The position numbers and the translations under genes are program-made. A stretch of DNA of 64,000 bases. It comes from Aureimonas pseudogalii. Lineage in GTDB: Bacteria > Pseudomonadota > Alphaproteobacteria > Rhizobiales > Rhizobiaceae. The stretch spans positions 1,004,283-1,068,282 of the forward strand of contig NZ_JACIEK010000001.1 of the NCBI RefSeq assembly GCF_014196835.1. Direction: 5' to 3'. Shown piece after piece: positions 27,597 to 35,362 of this stretch. Numbering within the stretch: the first letter of the stretch is position 1; every line of letters begins with the position of its first letter. Under the pieces are notes generated by a model. The model made no database searches and was not told the DNA's origin. It saw only the letters and a list, made by a program, of their open reading frames with translations.

Positions 27597-28427
27597 ATGA
27601 CGACCCAGCCGACGATCCCCTTCAACGACGGACGCGCCATCCCGCAGGTGGGCCTCGGCGTCTGGCAGACGCCCGACGACGGTGCGGTGACCGCCGTCTC
27701 CGCTGCCCTGAAGGCGGGCTACCGCCATGTCGACACCGCCGCCGCCTACAAGAACGAGCGCGGCGTCGGCGAGGGACTGCGCCAGGCCGGCGTGCCGCGG
27801 GGCGAGGTCTTCGTCACCACCAAGCTGTGGAACGAGGAGCAGGGCTTCGACCGCACGCTGCGCGCCTTCGACGCCAGCCTCGAACAGCTCGGCCTCGACC
27901 ATGTCGATCTCTACCTCATCCACTGGCCCTCGCCCGCGCGCGATCTCTACGTCGACACCTGGCGTGCCTTCGTCCGGCTGAAGGAAGAGGGCCGCGCCCG
28001 TTCGATCGGCGTCTCCAACTTCACCGCCGAGCATCTGGATCGTCTCGCCGACGAGACCGGCGTGACGCCCGCGATCAACCAGATCGAGTTGCATCCGCGC
28101 TTCCAGCAGCGCGCGCTGCGCGATGCCCATGCGAAACGCGGCATCGTCACGCAGTCTTGGAGCCCGCTCGGCCAAGGGCAACTGCTCGAAGACCCCGTGG
28201 TCGCCGGCATCGCGCAGAAGCACGGGCGCACGCCCGCGCAGGTCGTGATCCGCTGGCACCTCGACAACGGTCTGGTGGTGATCCCGAAATCGGTGACGCC
28301 GAGCCGCATCACGGAGAATTTCGACGTGTTCGGCTTCGCACTCGATGCCGACGATCTTGCGGCCATCGCCAGGCTCGACACGGGCGACGGCCGTATCGGG
28401 CCCGACCCGATGACCGCGACCTTCTGA
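27597..28427 (+). CDS. Aldo/keto reductase (AKR5-like)
   Basis: A 276-residue NADPH-dependent reductase starting MTTQPTIPFNDGRAIPQVGL. The catalytic tetrad is visible: Asp in GYRHVDTAAAYKNE, its Tyr four residues on, Lys in FVTTKLWNE and His in LYLIHWPSP. The NADPH-binding C-terminal motif is in GLVVIPKSVTPSRITENFDV. It resembles 2,5-diketogluconate reductases and general aldehyde reductases. It might reduce 2-oxoglutarate semialdehyde or act outside the pathway; nothing in the sequence decides this. Confidence 0.88.
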   Translation: MTTQPTIPFNDGRAIPQVGLGVWQTPDDGAVTAVSAALKAGYRHVDTAAAYKNERGVGEGLRQAGVPRGEVFVTTKLWNEEQGFDRTLRAFDASLEQLGLDHVDLYLIHWPSPARDLYVDTWRAFVRLKEEGRARSIGVSNFTAEHLDRLADETGVTPAINQIELHPRFQQRALRDAHAKRGIVTQSWSPLGQGQLLEDPVVAGIAQKHGRTPAQVVIRWHLDNGLVVIPKSVTPSRITENFDVFGFALDADDLAAIARLDTGDGRIGPDPMTATF

Positions 28428-28438
28428 GGGGAACCCGC

Positions 28439-29419
28439 ATGGATACCGTGAAGCTCGGCCGCACCGGCCTCGACGTCTCGCGCCTGTGTCTGGGCTGCAT
28501 GAGCTATGGCGAGCCCGATCGCGGCAACCACGCCTGGACCCTGCCCGAGGCCGAGAGCTGGCCCTTCATCCACAAGGCGCTCGATCTCGGCATCAATTTC
28601 TTCGACACGGCCAACGTCTATTCCGACGGCTCCAGCGAGGAGATCGTCGGGCGGGCGCTGAAGGAATTCGGCCGCCGCGACGAACTGGTGGTGGCGACCA
28701 AGGTGCACGGGCGCATGCGCCCCGGCCCGAACGGCGGCGGCCTGTCGCGCATGGCGATCCTCGCCGAGATCGACGCCAGCCTGACGCGCCTCGGGATGGA
28801 CTATGTCGATCTCTACCAGATCCACCGCTTCGACCCGGAGACGCCGATCGAGGAGACGCTGGAGGCGCTGAACGACGTGGTGCGTGCCGGCAAGGCCCGC
28901 TACATCGGCGCCTCCTCCATGCATGCCTACCAGTTCGCCAAGGCGCTCTCGATCTCGGAACGCCGGGGCTGGGCGCGCTTTTCGACGATGCAGAACTACG
29001 TCAACCTCCTCTACCGCGAGGAGGAGCGCGAGATGCTGCCGCTCTGCCGCGAGGAGGGGATCGGCGTCATTCCCTGGAGCCCGCTCGCGCGCGGTCGCCT
29101 GACGCGTGACTGGGACGAGACCACGAACCGCTCGCAGACCGACACGTTCGGCCGCACGCTCTACGCCGACACCGCCGAGGCCGACCGCAAGGTGGTGGAG
29201 GCGGTGGCGGCGGTGGCGGCGGCTCGGGGCCTGCCGCGCGCGCAGGTCGCGCTCGCCTGGGTGCTGCAGACCAGCCCCGTCGCCGCGCCGATCGTCGGCG
29301 CCACCAAGCCCCACCATCTCGACGACGCGGTGGCGGCGCTCGCAGTGACGCTGACGGCGGACGAGATCGCCACACTCGAAGCGCCCTACGTGCCCCATGC
29401 GGTGACCGGCTTTTCCTGA
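28439..29419 (+). CDS. Aldo/keto reductase (YajO/Tas-like)
   Basis: The 326-residue protein starts MDTVKLGRTGLDVSRLCLGC. Catalytic residues lie in NFFDTANVYSDGSSEE (Asp and Tyr), VVATKVHG (Lys) and LYQIHRFDP (His). The cofactor segment is APIVGATKPHHLDDAVAAL. It is a different subfamily from the preceding reductase and lies only 11 nt after it, so both are probably on one transcript. Substrate unknown. Confidence 0.88.
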   Translation: MDTVKLGRTGLDVSRLCLGCMSYGEPDRGNHAWTLPEAESWPFIHKALDLGINFFDTANVYSDGSSEEIVGRALKEFGRRDELVVATKVHGRMRPGPNGGGLSRMAILAEIDASLTRLGMDYVDLYQIHRFDPETPIEETLEALNDVVRAGKARYIGASSMHAYQFAKALSISERRGWARFSTMQNYVNLLYREEEREMLPLCREEGIGVIPWSPLARGRLTRDWDETTNRSQTDTFGRTLYADTAEADRKVVEAVAAVAAARGLPRAQVALAWVLQTSPVAAPIVGATKPHHLDDAVAALAVTLTADEIATLEAPYVPHAVTGFS

Positions 29420-29442
29420 CGGTTCCCGCGGGGTCACGCCTT

Positions 29443-29466
29443 GGTTCGGGCCGGCGCGCCCGAACC
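29443..29466 (+). terminator. Hairpin after the aldo/keto reductase genes
   Basis: An 8-bp perfect stem (29443-29450 with 29459-29466) with an 8-nt loop lies 24 nt after the stop codon. No T run follows, so termination may be weak or the stem may serve mRNA stability. Confidence 0.4.
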
Positions 29467-29538
29467 CCCTCCTCCTCCCTGAAAGGGGTCCGCTCCGCCG
29501 ACCCGTCGGGCGCGGCCCATCCCCGTCGGAAACCCATC

Positions 29539-30333
29539 ATGATCATCGACCTCTCGGGCAAGACCGCCCTCGTCACCGGCTCCACCGCCGGCATCGGATT
29601 CGCCATCGCGCTGGGACTGGCCAAGGCCGGTGCCGCTACCGTCCTCAACGGCCGTGACGAGGGCCGGACGGATGCAGCCGTCGCCAAGCTCAAGGGGCTC
29701 GCGCCCCAGTCGGACGTGCGCGGCGTCGCGGGCGACGTCGGCACGGCGGAGGGCTGCGACGCGATCGTCGCCGCGCTTCCGGCGGTCGACATCCTCGTCA
29801 ACAATGCCGGCATCTTCGGCCCGCAGGACTTCTTCGAGACGCCCGATGCCGAATGGGAGCGCTTCTTCGCGGTCAACGTGATGTCCGGCGTGCGCCTGTC
29901 GCGCGCCTATCTGCCGGGTATGCGGGAGAAGGGCTGGGGCCGCGTGCTCTTCCTGTCTTCGGAGTCGGGTCTCAACATCCCGGCCGACATGATCCACTAC
30001 GGCGTGACGAAGACCGCCGATCTCGCGCTCTCGCGGGGTCTCGCCAAGCGCATGGCGAGAACGGGCGTGACGGTGAACGCGATCCTCCCCGGTCCGACCC
30101 TGTCGGACGGCGTCGCCGAAATGCTGGCGGGCGAAGTCGCGAAATCCGGCCAACCTCTGGAGACGGTCGCGGCCGACTTCGTGAAGGCGCATCGCTCGAC
30201 CTCGATCATCCAGCGTGCCGCCACCGTCGAGGAGGTCGCCAACCTCTGCGTCTACGTCGCCTCGCCACAGGCGTCCGCCACGACAGGTGCGGCGCTGCGC
30301 GTCGATGGCGGCGTGGTCGACACGATCGCCTGA
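29539..30333 (+). CDS. Short-chain dehydrogenase/reductase
   Basis: The 264-residue protein is a classical SDR: cofactor motif ALVTGSTAGIGFAIALGLAK, structural NNAG motif (ILVNNAGIFGP), and the catalytic Ser/Tyr/Lys in FLSSESGLNIP and IHYGVTKTADLAL. The C terminus (ATTGAALRVDGGVVDTIA) is standard. It is the last gene of the plus-strand catabolic run. It may serve the same pathway, but the hairpin upstream suggests partial transcriptional separation. Confidence 0.88.
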   Translation: MIIDLSGKTALVTGSTAGIGFAIALGLAKAGAATVLNGRDEGRTDAAVAKLKGLAPQSDVRGVAGDVGTAEGCDAIVAALPAVDILVNNAGIFGPQDFFETPDAEWERFFAVNVMSGVRLSRAYLPGMREKGWGRVLFLSSESGLNIPADMIHYGVTKTADLALSRGLAKRMARTGVTVNAILPGPTLSDGVAEMLAGEVAKSGQPLETVAADFVKAHRSTSIIQRAATVEEVANLCVYVASPQASATTGAALRVDGGVVDTIA

Positions 30334-30646
30334 CGATCGGTCTCGGGCATCGGCGTGGTGATCACGCCGCATGCCGTTCGGCAGCCGCCTCCGGCTCGTC
30401 GGGCGTTGCCACGGCGACTCGGCAAGATCGCATGCGCCACGGCCGGGGCCATATCCGGCATGCCCGCCAAATGCGCTCAACTCGAAACGATGGCTCTGTC
30501 CGCTTGCCCCGTTGCGACGGTGCTCGCATCAATCACCGGGAGCCCGTGCTCGGGCGTGTCTCGTGACCAGCCATCGACGACCTTTCCGAACCACGTCGTC
30601 CGATCGCGGCCCGGCCATCTTCAGATGCCCGATCCCGACCGGCCGA
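30334..30646. other. Intergenic stretch without a recognisable gene
   Basis: About 313 nt between the SDR gene and the convergent DUF982 gene. Open frames here lack ribosome binding sites and coding-like composition. No tRNA, obvious hairpin terminator or repeat was found. Confidence 0.5.
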
Positions 30647-30958
30647 TCAGCGGGCCGAAAGCGGCGCCGGCATCGCCAGAGCGTTGACGGCCATCGCGGC
30701 AACCACGCCGCCGAGGTCGGGCGCGAGGATGCCGGCCCGCTCGGCAAAGGCGGCGAAGCGCTCACGGGCCGCCTCGGCGTCGCCTTCGCCGGCCAGCGCG
30801 CGCTCGCAAGCGAGAAGCGCCTGCCCGTGCGCCACGCCGCGGCTGCGCGGCGACCAGTCCTGCAGCAGGGAATAGGCCTGCGACACCGTCTCGATCTCCC
30901 GGCCGACATTCAGCCCGACATAGATCCCGACGGGATTCACGAAGGTGTTCGCGCTCAT
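30647..30958 (-). CDS. DUF982 family small protein
   Basis: A 103-residue protein starting MSANTFVNPVGIYVGL, with AAAGGG 7 nt before the start. The central region has the DUF982 pattern of an aromatic-containing helix (AYSLLQDWSPRSRG), a conserved Cys-containing helix (ALLACERALAGEGDAEAARE) and a final helix FAAFAERAGIL. The family is common in Rhizobiales, often in many copies, and has no known function. It lies directly downstream, on the same strand, of candidate sRNA copy A. Confidence 0.75.
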   Translation of the reverse strand: MSANTFVNPVGIYVGLNVGREIETVSQAYSLLQDWSPRSRGVAHGQALLACERALAGEGDAEAARERFAAFAERAGILAPDLGGVVAAMAVNALAMPAPLSAR

Positions 30959-31117
30959 ATCCAACCCTTTCACGAGAGCCGGTCGCGATCTCGCGTCGGC
31001 ATGAAACCGAATTTGGAGCGGGAATTCGGCTTTCAAGCGGATCGGTAAGGCGGCCAAATGTTTCAATCGGTTCGCAACCGGGTCGGCCGTCAACCGATGG
31101 ACGCGGCGTTCTCGTGA

Positions 31118-31232
31118 ACAAGAAAAAGCCCGCTCGGGGGAGGACCGAGCGGGCGAGTCTAAAGCATCAATCTGGGAGGAAACGATGCTAGGACTGTATG
31201 CCATGCTGCACCGCCGAAGGCGATGGCCAATT
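31118..31232 (-). ncRNA. Candidate trans-acting sRNA, copy A
   Basis: This copy shares a nearly identical core of about 70 nt (31121-31190 on the minus strand) with copies B and C. The core holds a 5-bp hairpin (31164-31188) whose loop contains CCTCCC, then a Rho-independent terminator (10-bp stem 31128-31137 with 31145-31154, loop TCCTCCC, then a T run). Both loops are complementary to Shine-Dalgarno sequences, as in known alphaproteobacterial anti-SD sRNAs. Upstream of the core, similarity to the other copies fades. The 5' end given is a guess. Confidence 0.6.
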
Positions 31233-31243
31233 CTGCATAGGAG

Positions 31244-31426
31244 CTATGCAGGATCGGGCAAACGGCCTTCCGGCCTGCCGTCGGTCGAGCGCTTCGCGCG
31301 GTCGATCTCGTCGTCCATCGCGGGATCGTCCGCCTGCTCGTCGGCGACGAGGTCCGGCTTTTCATCGCAGTGGCGAATCTCCTCGATGTCGGGCGTGATC
31401 GGGCTGATGCCGGGAATGCTGCTCAC
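31244..31426 (-). CDS. Small acidic hypothetical protein
   Basis: A 60-residue protein with the start chosen at a GTG because AGGAGG lies 7 nt upstream. It begins VSSIPGISPITPDIEEIRHC and is rich in Asp and Glu, with a charged C terminus (DDEIDRAKRSTDGRPEG). The frame remains open upstream without another good start. No family is recognised. It sits upstream of sRNA copy A on the same strand and could share its promoter region. Confidence 0.5.
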   Translation of the reverse strand: MSSIPGISPITPDIEEIRHCDEKPDLVADEQADDPAMDDEIDRAKRSTDGRPEGRLPDPA

Positions 31427-31510
31427 GAAGACCTCCTGCGCGCTCGGTGAAATCGCAGGAAGAAGGCTTCGCCCGTCGTCATGGTTCCTCTCCCCCACGC
31501 CGACCGAGGC

Positions 31511-32416
31511 TCAACCCGCGGGCAGCCGCACCCGCCAGAGGAACGCGGCGCTCGCGCCCGGCGCCAGATGCACGAGACCGGGCTTCTCGGTGAAGGGGCC
31601 GTCCCAGCCGCGCGGGCTCGCCATGCCGCGCCAGGGCTCGATGCACAGAAAGTCGGCGCCCGTCGGCTTCGACCAGACGCCGAGATCGCCGTAGCCCTCG
31701 AACGCGAAATCGAGCGCCGCCACCGATTCGCCGTCCTCACCGAGCGCCTCGTAGCGTAGCGAGCGGCTGGCGAGGGCCGGCATCACCAGCGCGTCGTCGG
31801 CGAACAGCGCGGGGTCGAGCGGCAGCACGCGCCCCTCGAACGGCAGGGGCGCGGGATCGCCGAGCAGGCCCTCGACGACCGGGCGCCGGGAACCCCGCTC
31901 CGGCCTCTCGAAGACGATGCGGTGCCGCGTCTTCGGCGTGCCGGGTTCGAGCGGCCAGCGAAAGGCCGGGTGGGCGCCGATCGAGAAGGGCAGCACCGCC
32001 TCGCCGGGATTGGCGATCGTGGCGCTCACCGTCAGCGTTCCCGGCGCCTCCACCGTGTAGGTCATCTCCAGCCGAAACGGGAAGGGATAGAGCGTGCGCG
32101 TCGCCGCGTCGTCCTCCAGCCGCAGCACGGCGCGCGCCGGCGACCGCTCCACCCACTCGAACCGGCGGTCGCGGGCGAATCCGTGCTGGGTCAGCCGGTA
32201 ATCCTGGCCCTCATGGTGCAGCCGGTCGCCGGCGAGGCGCCCGACGATCGGGAAGAGCACGGGCGCGTGGCGAGGCCATTCGGGGCCGGCCTGCCAGAGG
32301 AACTCCTCGTCCGCGCCGTTGCGCAGGCCGACGAGTTCGGCGCCCTCCGTCGAGATCGTCGCCGAGATACCCTCCGCTTCGATGCGGTGGGCTTCGATGT
32401 GATGAGCGTCCGTCAT
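31511..32416 (-). CDS. Aldose 1-epimerase-family protein
   Basis: The 301-residue protein has the beta-sandwich galactose mutarotase-like fold. Recognisable blocks are FLWQAGPEWPRHAPVLFPIV, RLTQHGFARDRRFEWV (His), and LPFSIGAHPAFRWPLEPGT with the catalytic His, then a late acidic region (FLCIEPWRGMASP) containing the expected Glu. It belongs to the YeaD/LacX-like subgroup, which interconverts alpha and beta anomers of a sugar or sugar phosphate. The start MTDAHHIEAHRIEAEG at 32416 is preferred over upstream in-frame codons. It has no operon partner. Confidence 0.85.
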   Translation of the reverse strand: MTDAHHIEAHRIEAEGISATISTEGAELVGLRNGADEEFLWQAGPEWPRHAPVLFPIVGRLAGDRLHHEGQDYRLTQHGFARDRRFEWVERSPARAVLRLEDDAATRTLYPFPFRLEMTYTVEAPGTLTVSATIANPGEAVLPFSIGAHPAFRWPLEPGTPKTRHRIVFERPERGSRRPVVEGLLGDPAPLPFEGRVLPLDPALFADDALVMPALASRSLRYEALGEDGESVAALDFAFEGYGDLGVWSKPTGADFLCIEPWRGMASPRGWDGPFTEKPGLVHLAPGASAAFLWRVRLPAG

Positions 32417-32627
32417 GCCTCGTCCCTTCGTCGCCGCCGGCTCGAACCGTTCGCCCGGCGCGCTCGCCGGCTCGGGAACCGGACGTTCCGACCCTTCTCG
32501 CGACCACCGCGACGAGACGGTTTGACAGATCCCGCCGCATTCGCGAAGTCGCGGCGCCGGCGATGCGTCATGGCCGGAACTCTCTCGGCCGCCCGACCTT
32601 CTCCCTCCATCACGAAGGAGGCGACCC

Positions 32628-32873
32628 ATGTCGAACATCGAGAACCCGGAACTCGATCAGGCCAAGACCGGCGGCGGCATCGGCGACATCAGCCGGCAGC
32701 CGCTCGATCCCTCGTCCGAGAACGCCGGCAACGCCGATCCGGTCATCGAGCCGGACGGCGATGAGGACGATGCGCAGCCCTCGGACGGCGGTCTCGCGGT
32801 GGACGACGAACCGGCGCCGTCCGGCGAAGACCCGGACGACGAGGCCGACGAGACGCTGGGCACGATCGTCTGA
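32628..32873 (+). CDS. Small acidic, probably disordered protein
   Basis: An 81-residue, very acidic protein starting MSNIENPELDQAKTGGGIGD, with a strong ribosome binding site (AAGGAGG, 7 nt upstream). Most of the chain is Asp, Glu, Pro, Ser and Gly, which suggests disorder. No domain is recognised. It lies just upstream of sRNA copy B on the same strand, mirroring the acidic small gene beside copy A. Confidence 0.6.
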   Translation: MSNIENPELDQAKTGGGIGDISRQPLDPSSENAGNADPVIEPDGDEDDAQPSDGGLAVDDEPAPSGEDPDDEADETLGTIV

Positions 32874-32975
32874 GCTCCGATCTCGGTGCGGGGCGGCCGC
32901 GTGCCGATCCCGCACCGCAGGTCTGAACCGCACCGAGCGGGATCGACGCCGAGGCACCATCGCGGCGGCAAAACG

Positions 32976-33104
32976 GCATGGCTGTCATGCATCGCCAGGC
33001 CTGCCTCGGGTCAGCCTCTCGTGACATAAAGCTTCTGCATCGTTTCCTCCCAGATTGATGCTTGAGACTTGCCCGCTCGGTCCTCCCCCGAGCGGGCTTT
33101 TTCG
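32976..33104 (+). ncRNA. Candidate trans-acting sRNA, copy B
   Basis: Similarity to copy C extends over about 130 nt from GGCATGGCTG at 32976 to the terminator. The structure is a hairpin at 33036-33060 with CCTCCC in the loop, and a perfect Rho-independent terminator (33071-33080 paired with 33088-33097, loop TCCTCCC at 33081-33087, then five T). The two anti-Shine-Dalgarno loops are identical in all three copies. A 26-codon open frame inside the 5' part is not conserved like a protein, so I treat the gene as RNA. The 5' end is approximate. Confidence 0.65.
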
Positions 33105-33111
33105 TGTCGGC

Positions 33112-34026
33112 TCAGCCCGCCAGAGCGTAGTCGAACGACAGCTGCTTGCCGGTGCGCCGGCCGTGCCCGAGGGCGGACGCCAGGGTCTCGTCGATCGACA
33201 GATCGCCGCGGATCAGGCCATGCGACCAGCGTTGGCGCGACCGGGGCCGGTTCCACGGCGGGCAATCGACGATCGGGTACCAGCAGACTCCGACGATGTC
33301 GGCGCCCTTCGAGCGGGCGGTCTCGACTTCGGCGAGGACGTGGCGAAGCCAGTCCCTCTTGTTCCAGCCGGGATATCGACGAGCCTGTTCGCGGTGGCCG
33401 TCGTGCCAGCTCGTCTCCGCGACGAGGACGGGCAGCCGGTAGCGCCGGGCCGTCTTCAGCAGCACCTTCGACAGCGTCGTCCGCGCCGTATGCGGGTAGT
33501 AGTTGACGCCGATCAGATCGACGCCGCCGCGGGCGACCAGCGCGTCCGTGGCCTCGAACTGGCGCTCGCCGATCCCCGTCAGCGGATCGGTCGTCAGCAC
33601 GCGAACGTCCGGGTGATGATCGCGGGCGACCTCGATCATCGTCCAGGCCAGCCCGACCGCATCGTCGCGGCTCGTTCCGGCCAGGGCCGGGTAGAGGGAG
33701 GGCTCGTTGACGGGACAGATCCACAACGGCCGGTCCCGACGGGCCGCGAGGGCGACGCCGCGTGCATGCCCGACCGGGTCGTGCGGCGGGTCGAAATGGT
33801 TGAGGTCCCAGATCACGTCCGCCCGAACGGTCTCCGCGCTGCGCAGGCGTGCCGCCGCGTCGTGCCGCCACGGGAGGCCGTCGCGCACCCGTGTCAGCCC
33901 GTGGGCCGCGGCGATCGCGTAATGTTCGACCATCCGATCGGCCGGCATGTGCCGCGTCGTCACGAGGAGATCGTGCCCGTTCCAGCCGAGCCGTCCGCAT
34001 TCGAAACCTGCGAGGAGTGGGATCAT
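33112..34026 (-). CDS. Small TIM-barrel glycoside hydrolase (clan A-like)
   Basis: A 304-residue protein resembling short beta-glucosidase-like hydrolases of clan A (GH1/GH5-type barrel). The expected acid/base glutamate is in ICPVNEPSLYP (Glu108) and the nucleophile in VLVAETSWHDG (Glu204). Other barrel features are VIWDLNHFDPPHDP and DLIGVNYYPH. It is shorter than GH1 enzymes, which average about 450 residues, so it may be a separate family. Its stop is next to the sRNA B terminator. Substrate unknown. Confidence 0.7.
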   Translation of the reverse strand: MIPLLAGFECGRLGWNGHDLLVTTRHMPADRMVEHYAIAAAHGLTRVRDGLPWRHDAAARLRSAETVRADVIWDLNHFDPPHDPVGHARGVALAARRDRPLWICPVNEPSLYPALAGTSRDDAVGLAWTMIEVARDHHPDVRVLTTDPLTGIGERQFEATDALVARGGVDLIGVNYYPHTARTTLSKVLLKTARRYRLPVLVAETSWHDGHREQARRYPGWNKRDWLRHVLAEVETARSKGADIVGVCWYPIVDCPPWNRPRSRQRWSHGLIRGDLSIDETLASALGHGRRTGKQLSFDYALAG

Positions 34027-34292
34027 TCCGCCTTATTGCCGCGGACGCTGCAGGGAACAAGAGGCGAACGGCTGCACCCCGCAGATCGAGCGAACCTCTC
34101 TCGCCGGGCCCCGAAGCGACGACGCTCGCGCATCTCGGGGATCGTCGTCTCGCGGCGGCAGGTCACGGCAGGCGCGCCTTGCCGCAGCGATCGGGCGCCG
34201 GACATCCGATCCGCCTCCAGACAGACCGCTCCTTAACCGATGGTTGACGCCCTTCCCCTACGACATGGCCAGCGTTCAAGGGGGGATGACCG

Positions 34293-35153
34293 GTGCTTTC
34301 GATCGACATCAGCGTGCTCGCCGTACCGTCCTTCGTGATCGACGTGGGCCCGGGCGGATCGCTGACGATCGCCGCGATGAACCGACCGTCGGAAGTCGCG
34401 ACGGGTCTTTCGGCGACGACGACGGTCGGGCGATCTCCGGCCCAATGCCTGCCGGCGCCGATTGCCGCCTCGCTCGAAGCCCGATACCGGCGATGCATCG
34501 AGGCCAAGACCCTTCAGGAATACGACGAGACCTTCGACCAGTCGGCGCCGCAGCGGTGGTGGCGCACGACGCTGACGCCCGTCCTCGATCCGAGGACCGG
34601 TGCCGTCGCTCACATCGTCGGCGTCAGCGTCGAGATCACCGAGCGCAAATGCGACGAGGATCGGCTGCGCATCCTGGCGCTGACCGACGGGCTGACGGCA
34701 CTCGCCAACCGCCGAGGCTTCGAGCGCGCGTTCGCGGACGCGACGTCCCGTCCCCATGACCCGCGCAAGGGGGTCGGCCTCGTCCTCATCGATCTCGACG
34801 GCTTCAAGGCGATCAACGACACGTTCGGGCACCGGCGGGGCGACGACGTGCTTCGGCTCGTCGGCCTGCTCCTCGCGCGCTCGGCCGGGCGCCCGCAGAG
34901 CGTCGCGCGCATCGGCGGCGACGAGTTCGCGCTCCTGACGTCGTCGTCGAGCGAAGCCGAACTCGCGCGATCCGTCGCCGCCCTGCGCCGGTTCCTCGAT
35001 CGCCATCTCGCCGACCTCCACGTCTCCACCGGCTTCGGCGCCAGCGTCGGGGCAGCCCTCTGGTCGCGCGGCCAGGCCTTCGAGGACCTCCTCGCCTCGG
35101 CGGATGCGGCGATGTATCGCCAGAAGGCGTCGCGCAAGGCGGTGGCAGCCTGA
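34293..35153 (+). CDS. PAS-GGDEF diguanylate cyclase
   Basis: The 286-residue protein has an N-terminal PAS-like sensor (about residues 10-115, ending IVGVSVEITERKCDED) and a GGDEF domain (about 125-280) with DGLTALANRRGFERAF and the active-site ARIGGDEFALL. No transmembrane segment is present, so it is cytoplasmic. There is no RxxD inhibitory site five residues before the GGDEF motif. It should make cyclic di-GMP from two GTP. A close relative is encoded at 63188, with the same domain order and shared phrases such as RWWRTTLTP. Confidence 0.88.
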   Translation: MLSIDISVLAVPSFVIDVGPGGSLTIAAMNRPSEVATGLSATTTVGRSPAQCLPAPIAASLEARYRRCIEAKTLQEYDETFDQSAPQRWWRTTLTPVLDPRTGAVAHIVGVSVEITERKCDEDRLRILALTDGLTALANRRGFERAFADATSRPHDPRKGVGLVLIDLDGFKAINDTFGHRRGDDVLRLVGLLLARSAGRPQSVARIGGDEFALLTSSSSEAELARSVAALRRFLDRHLADLHVSTGFGASVGAALWSRGQAFEDLLASADAAMYRQKASRKAVAA

Positions 35154-35362
35154 ACCGTGCCGGCCCCACGCGGCTCATACGGGAGCGGCAATGCTCGGCG
35201 GCTCCAAGTGGATGGCGAGGCTCAGCGAAAGGCCGGACTCCTCAAGCCGACGGCACGAGACGGACGCGACGCCTCCCCCGTCGTCCAGCCCGGGCATGCG
35301 CATAGCGCCGCGCCAGCTTCGGCTTATACGGGCTACGCGCAGGAGTGGTGAAGGGGTGCGGA

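Noticed and set aside
29161-29240. Short GGTGGC/GGCGGC tandem-like repeats within the aldo/keto reductase gene
   Set aside because: They encode an Ala/Val-rich helix in frame and are explained by codon bias.
30355-30687. Plus-strand frame after the SDR gene
   Set aside because: It has no Shine-Dalgarno or recognisable motif, and it overlaps the end of the DUF982 gene.
32976-33056. 26-codon reading frame (ATG to TGA) in sRNA copies B and C
   Set aside because: The start and stop are shared, but most base differences change the amino acid and copy A lacks the frame. The two CCTCCC hairpins are what is conserved.
35157-35351. 64-codon frame upstream of the radical SAM gene as a real gene
   Set aside because: It has no ribosome binding site, starts with GTG and has a composition like non-coding GC-rich DNA. 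It is kept only as a speculative finding.
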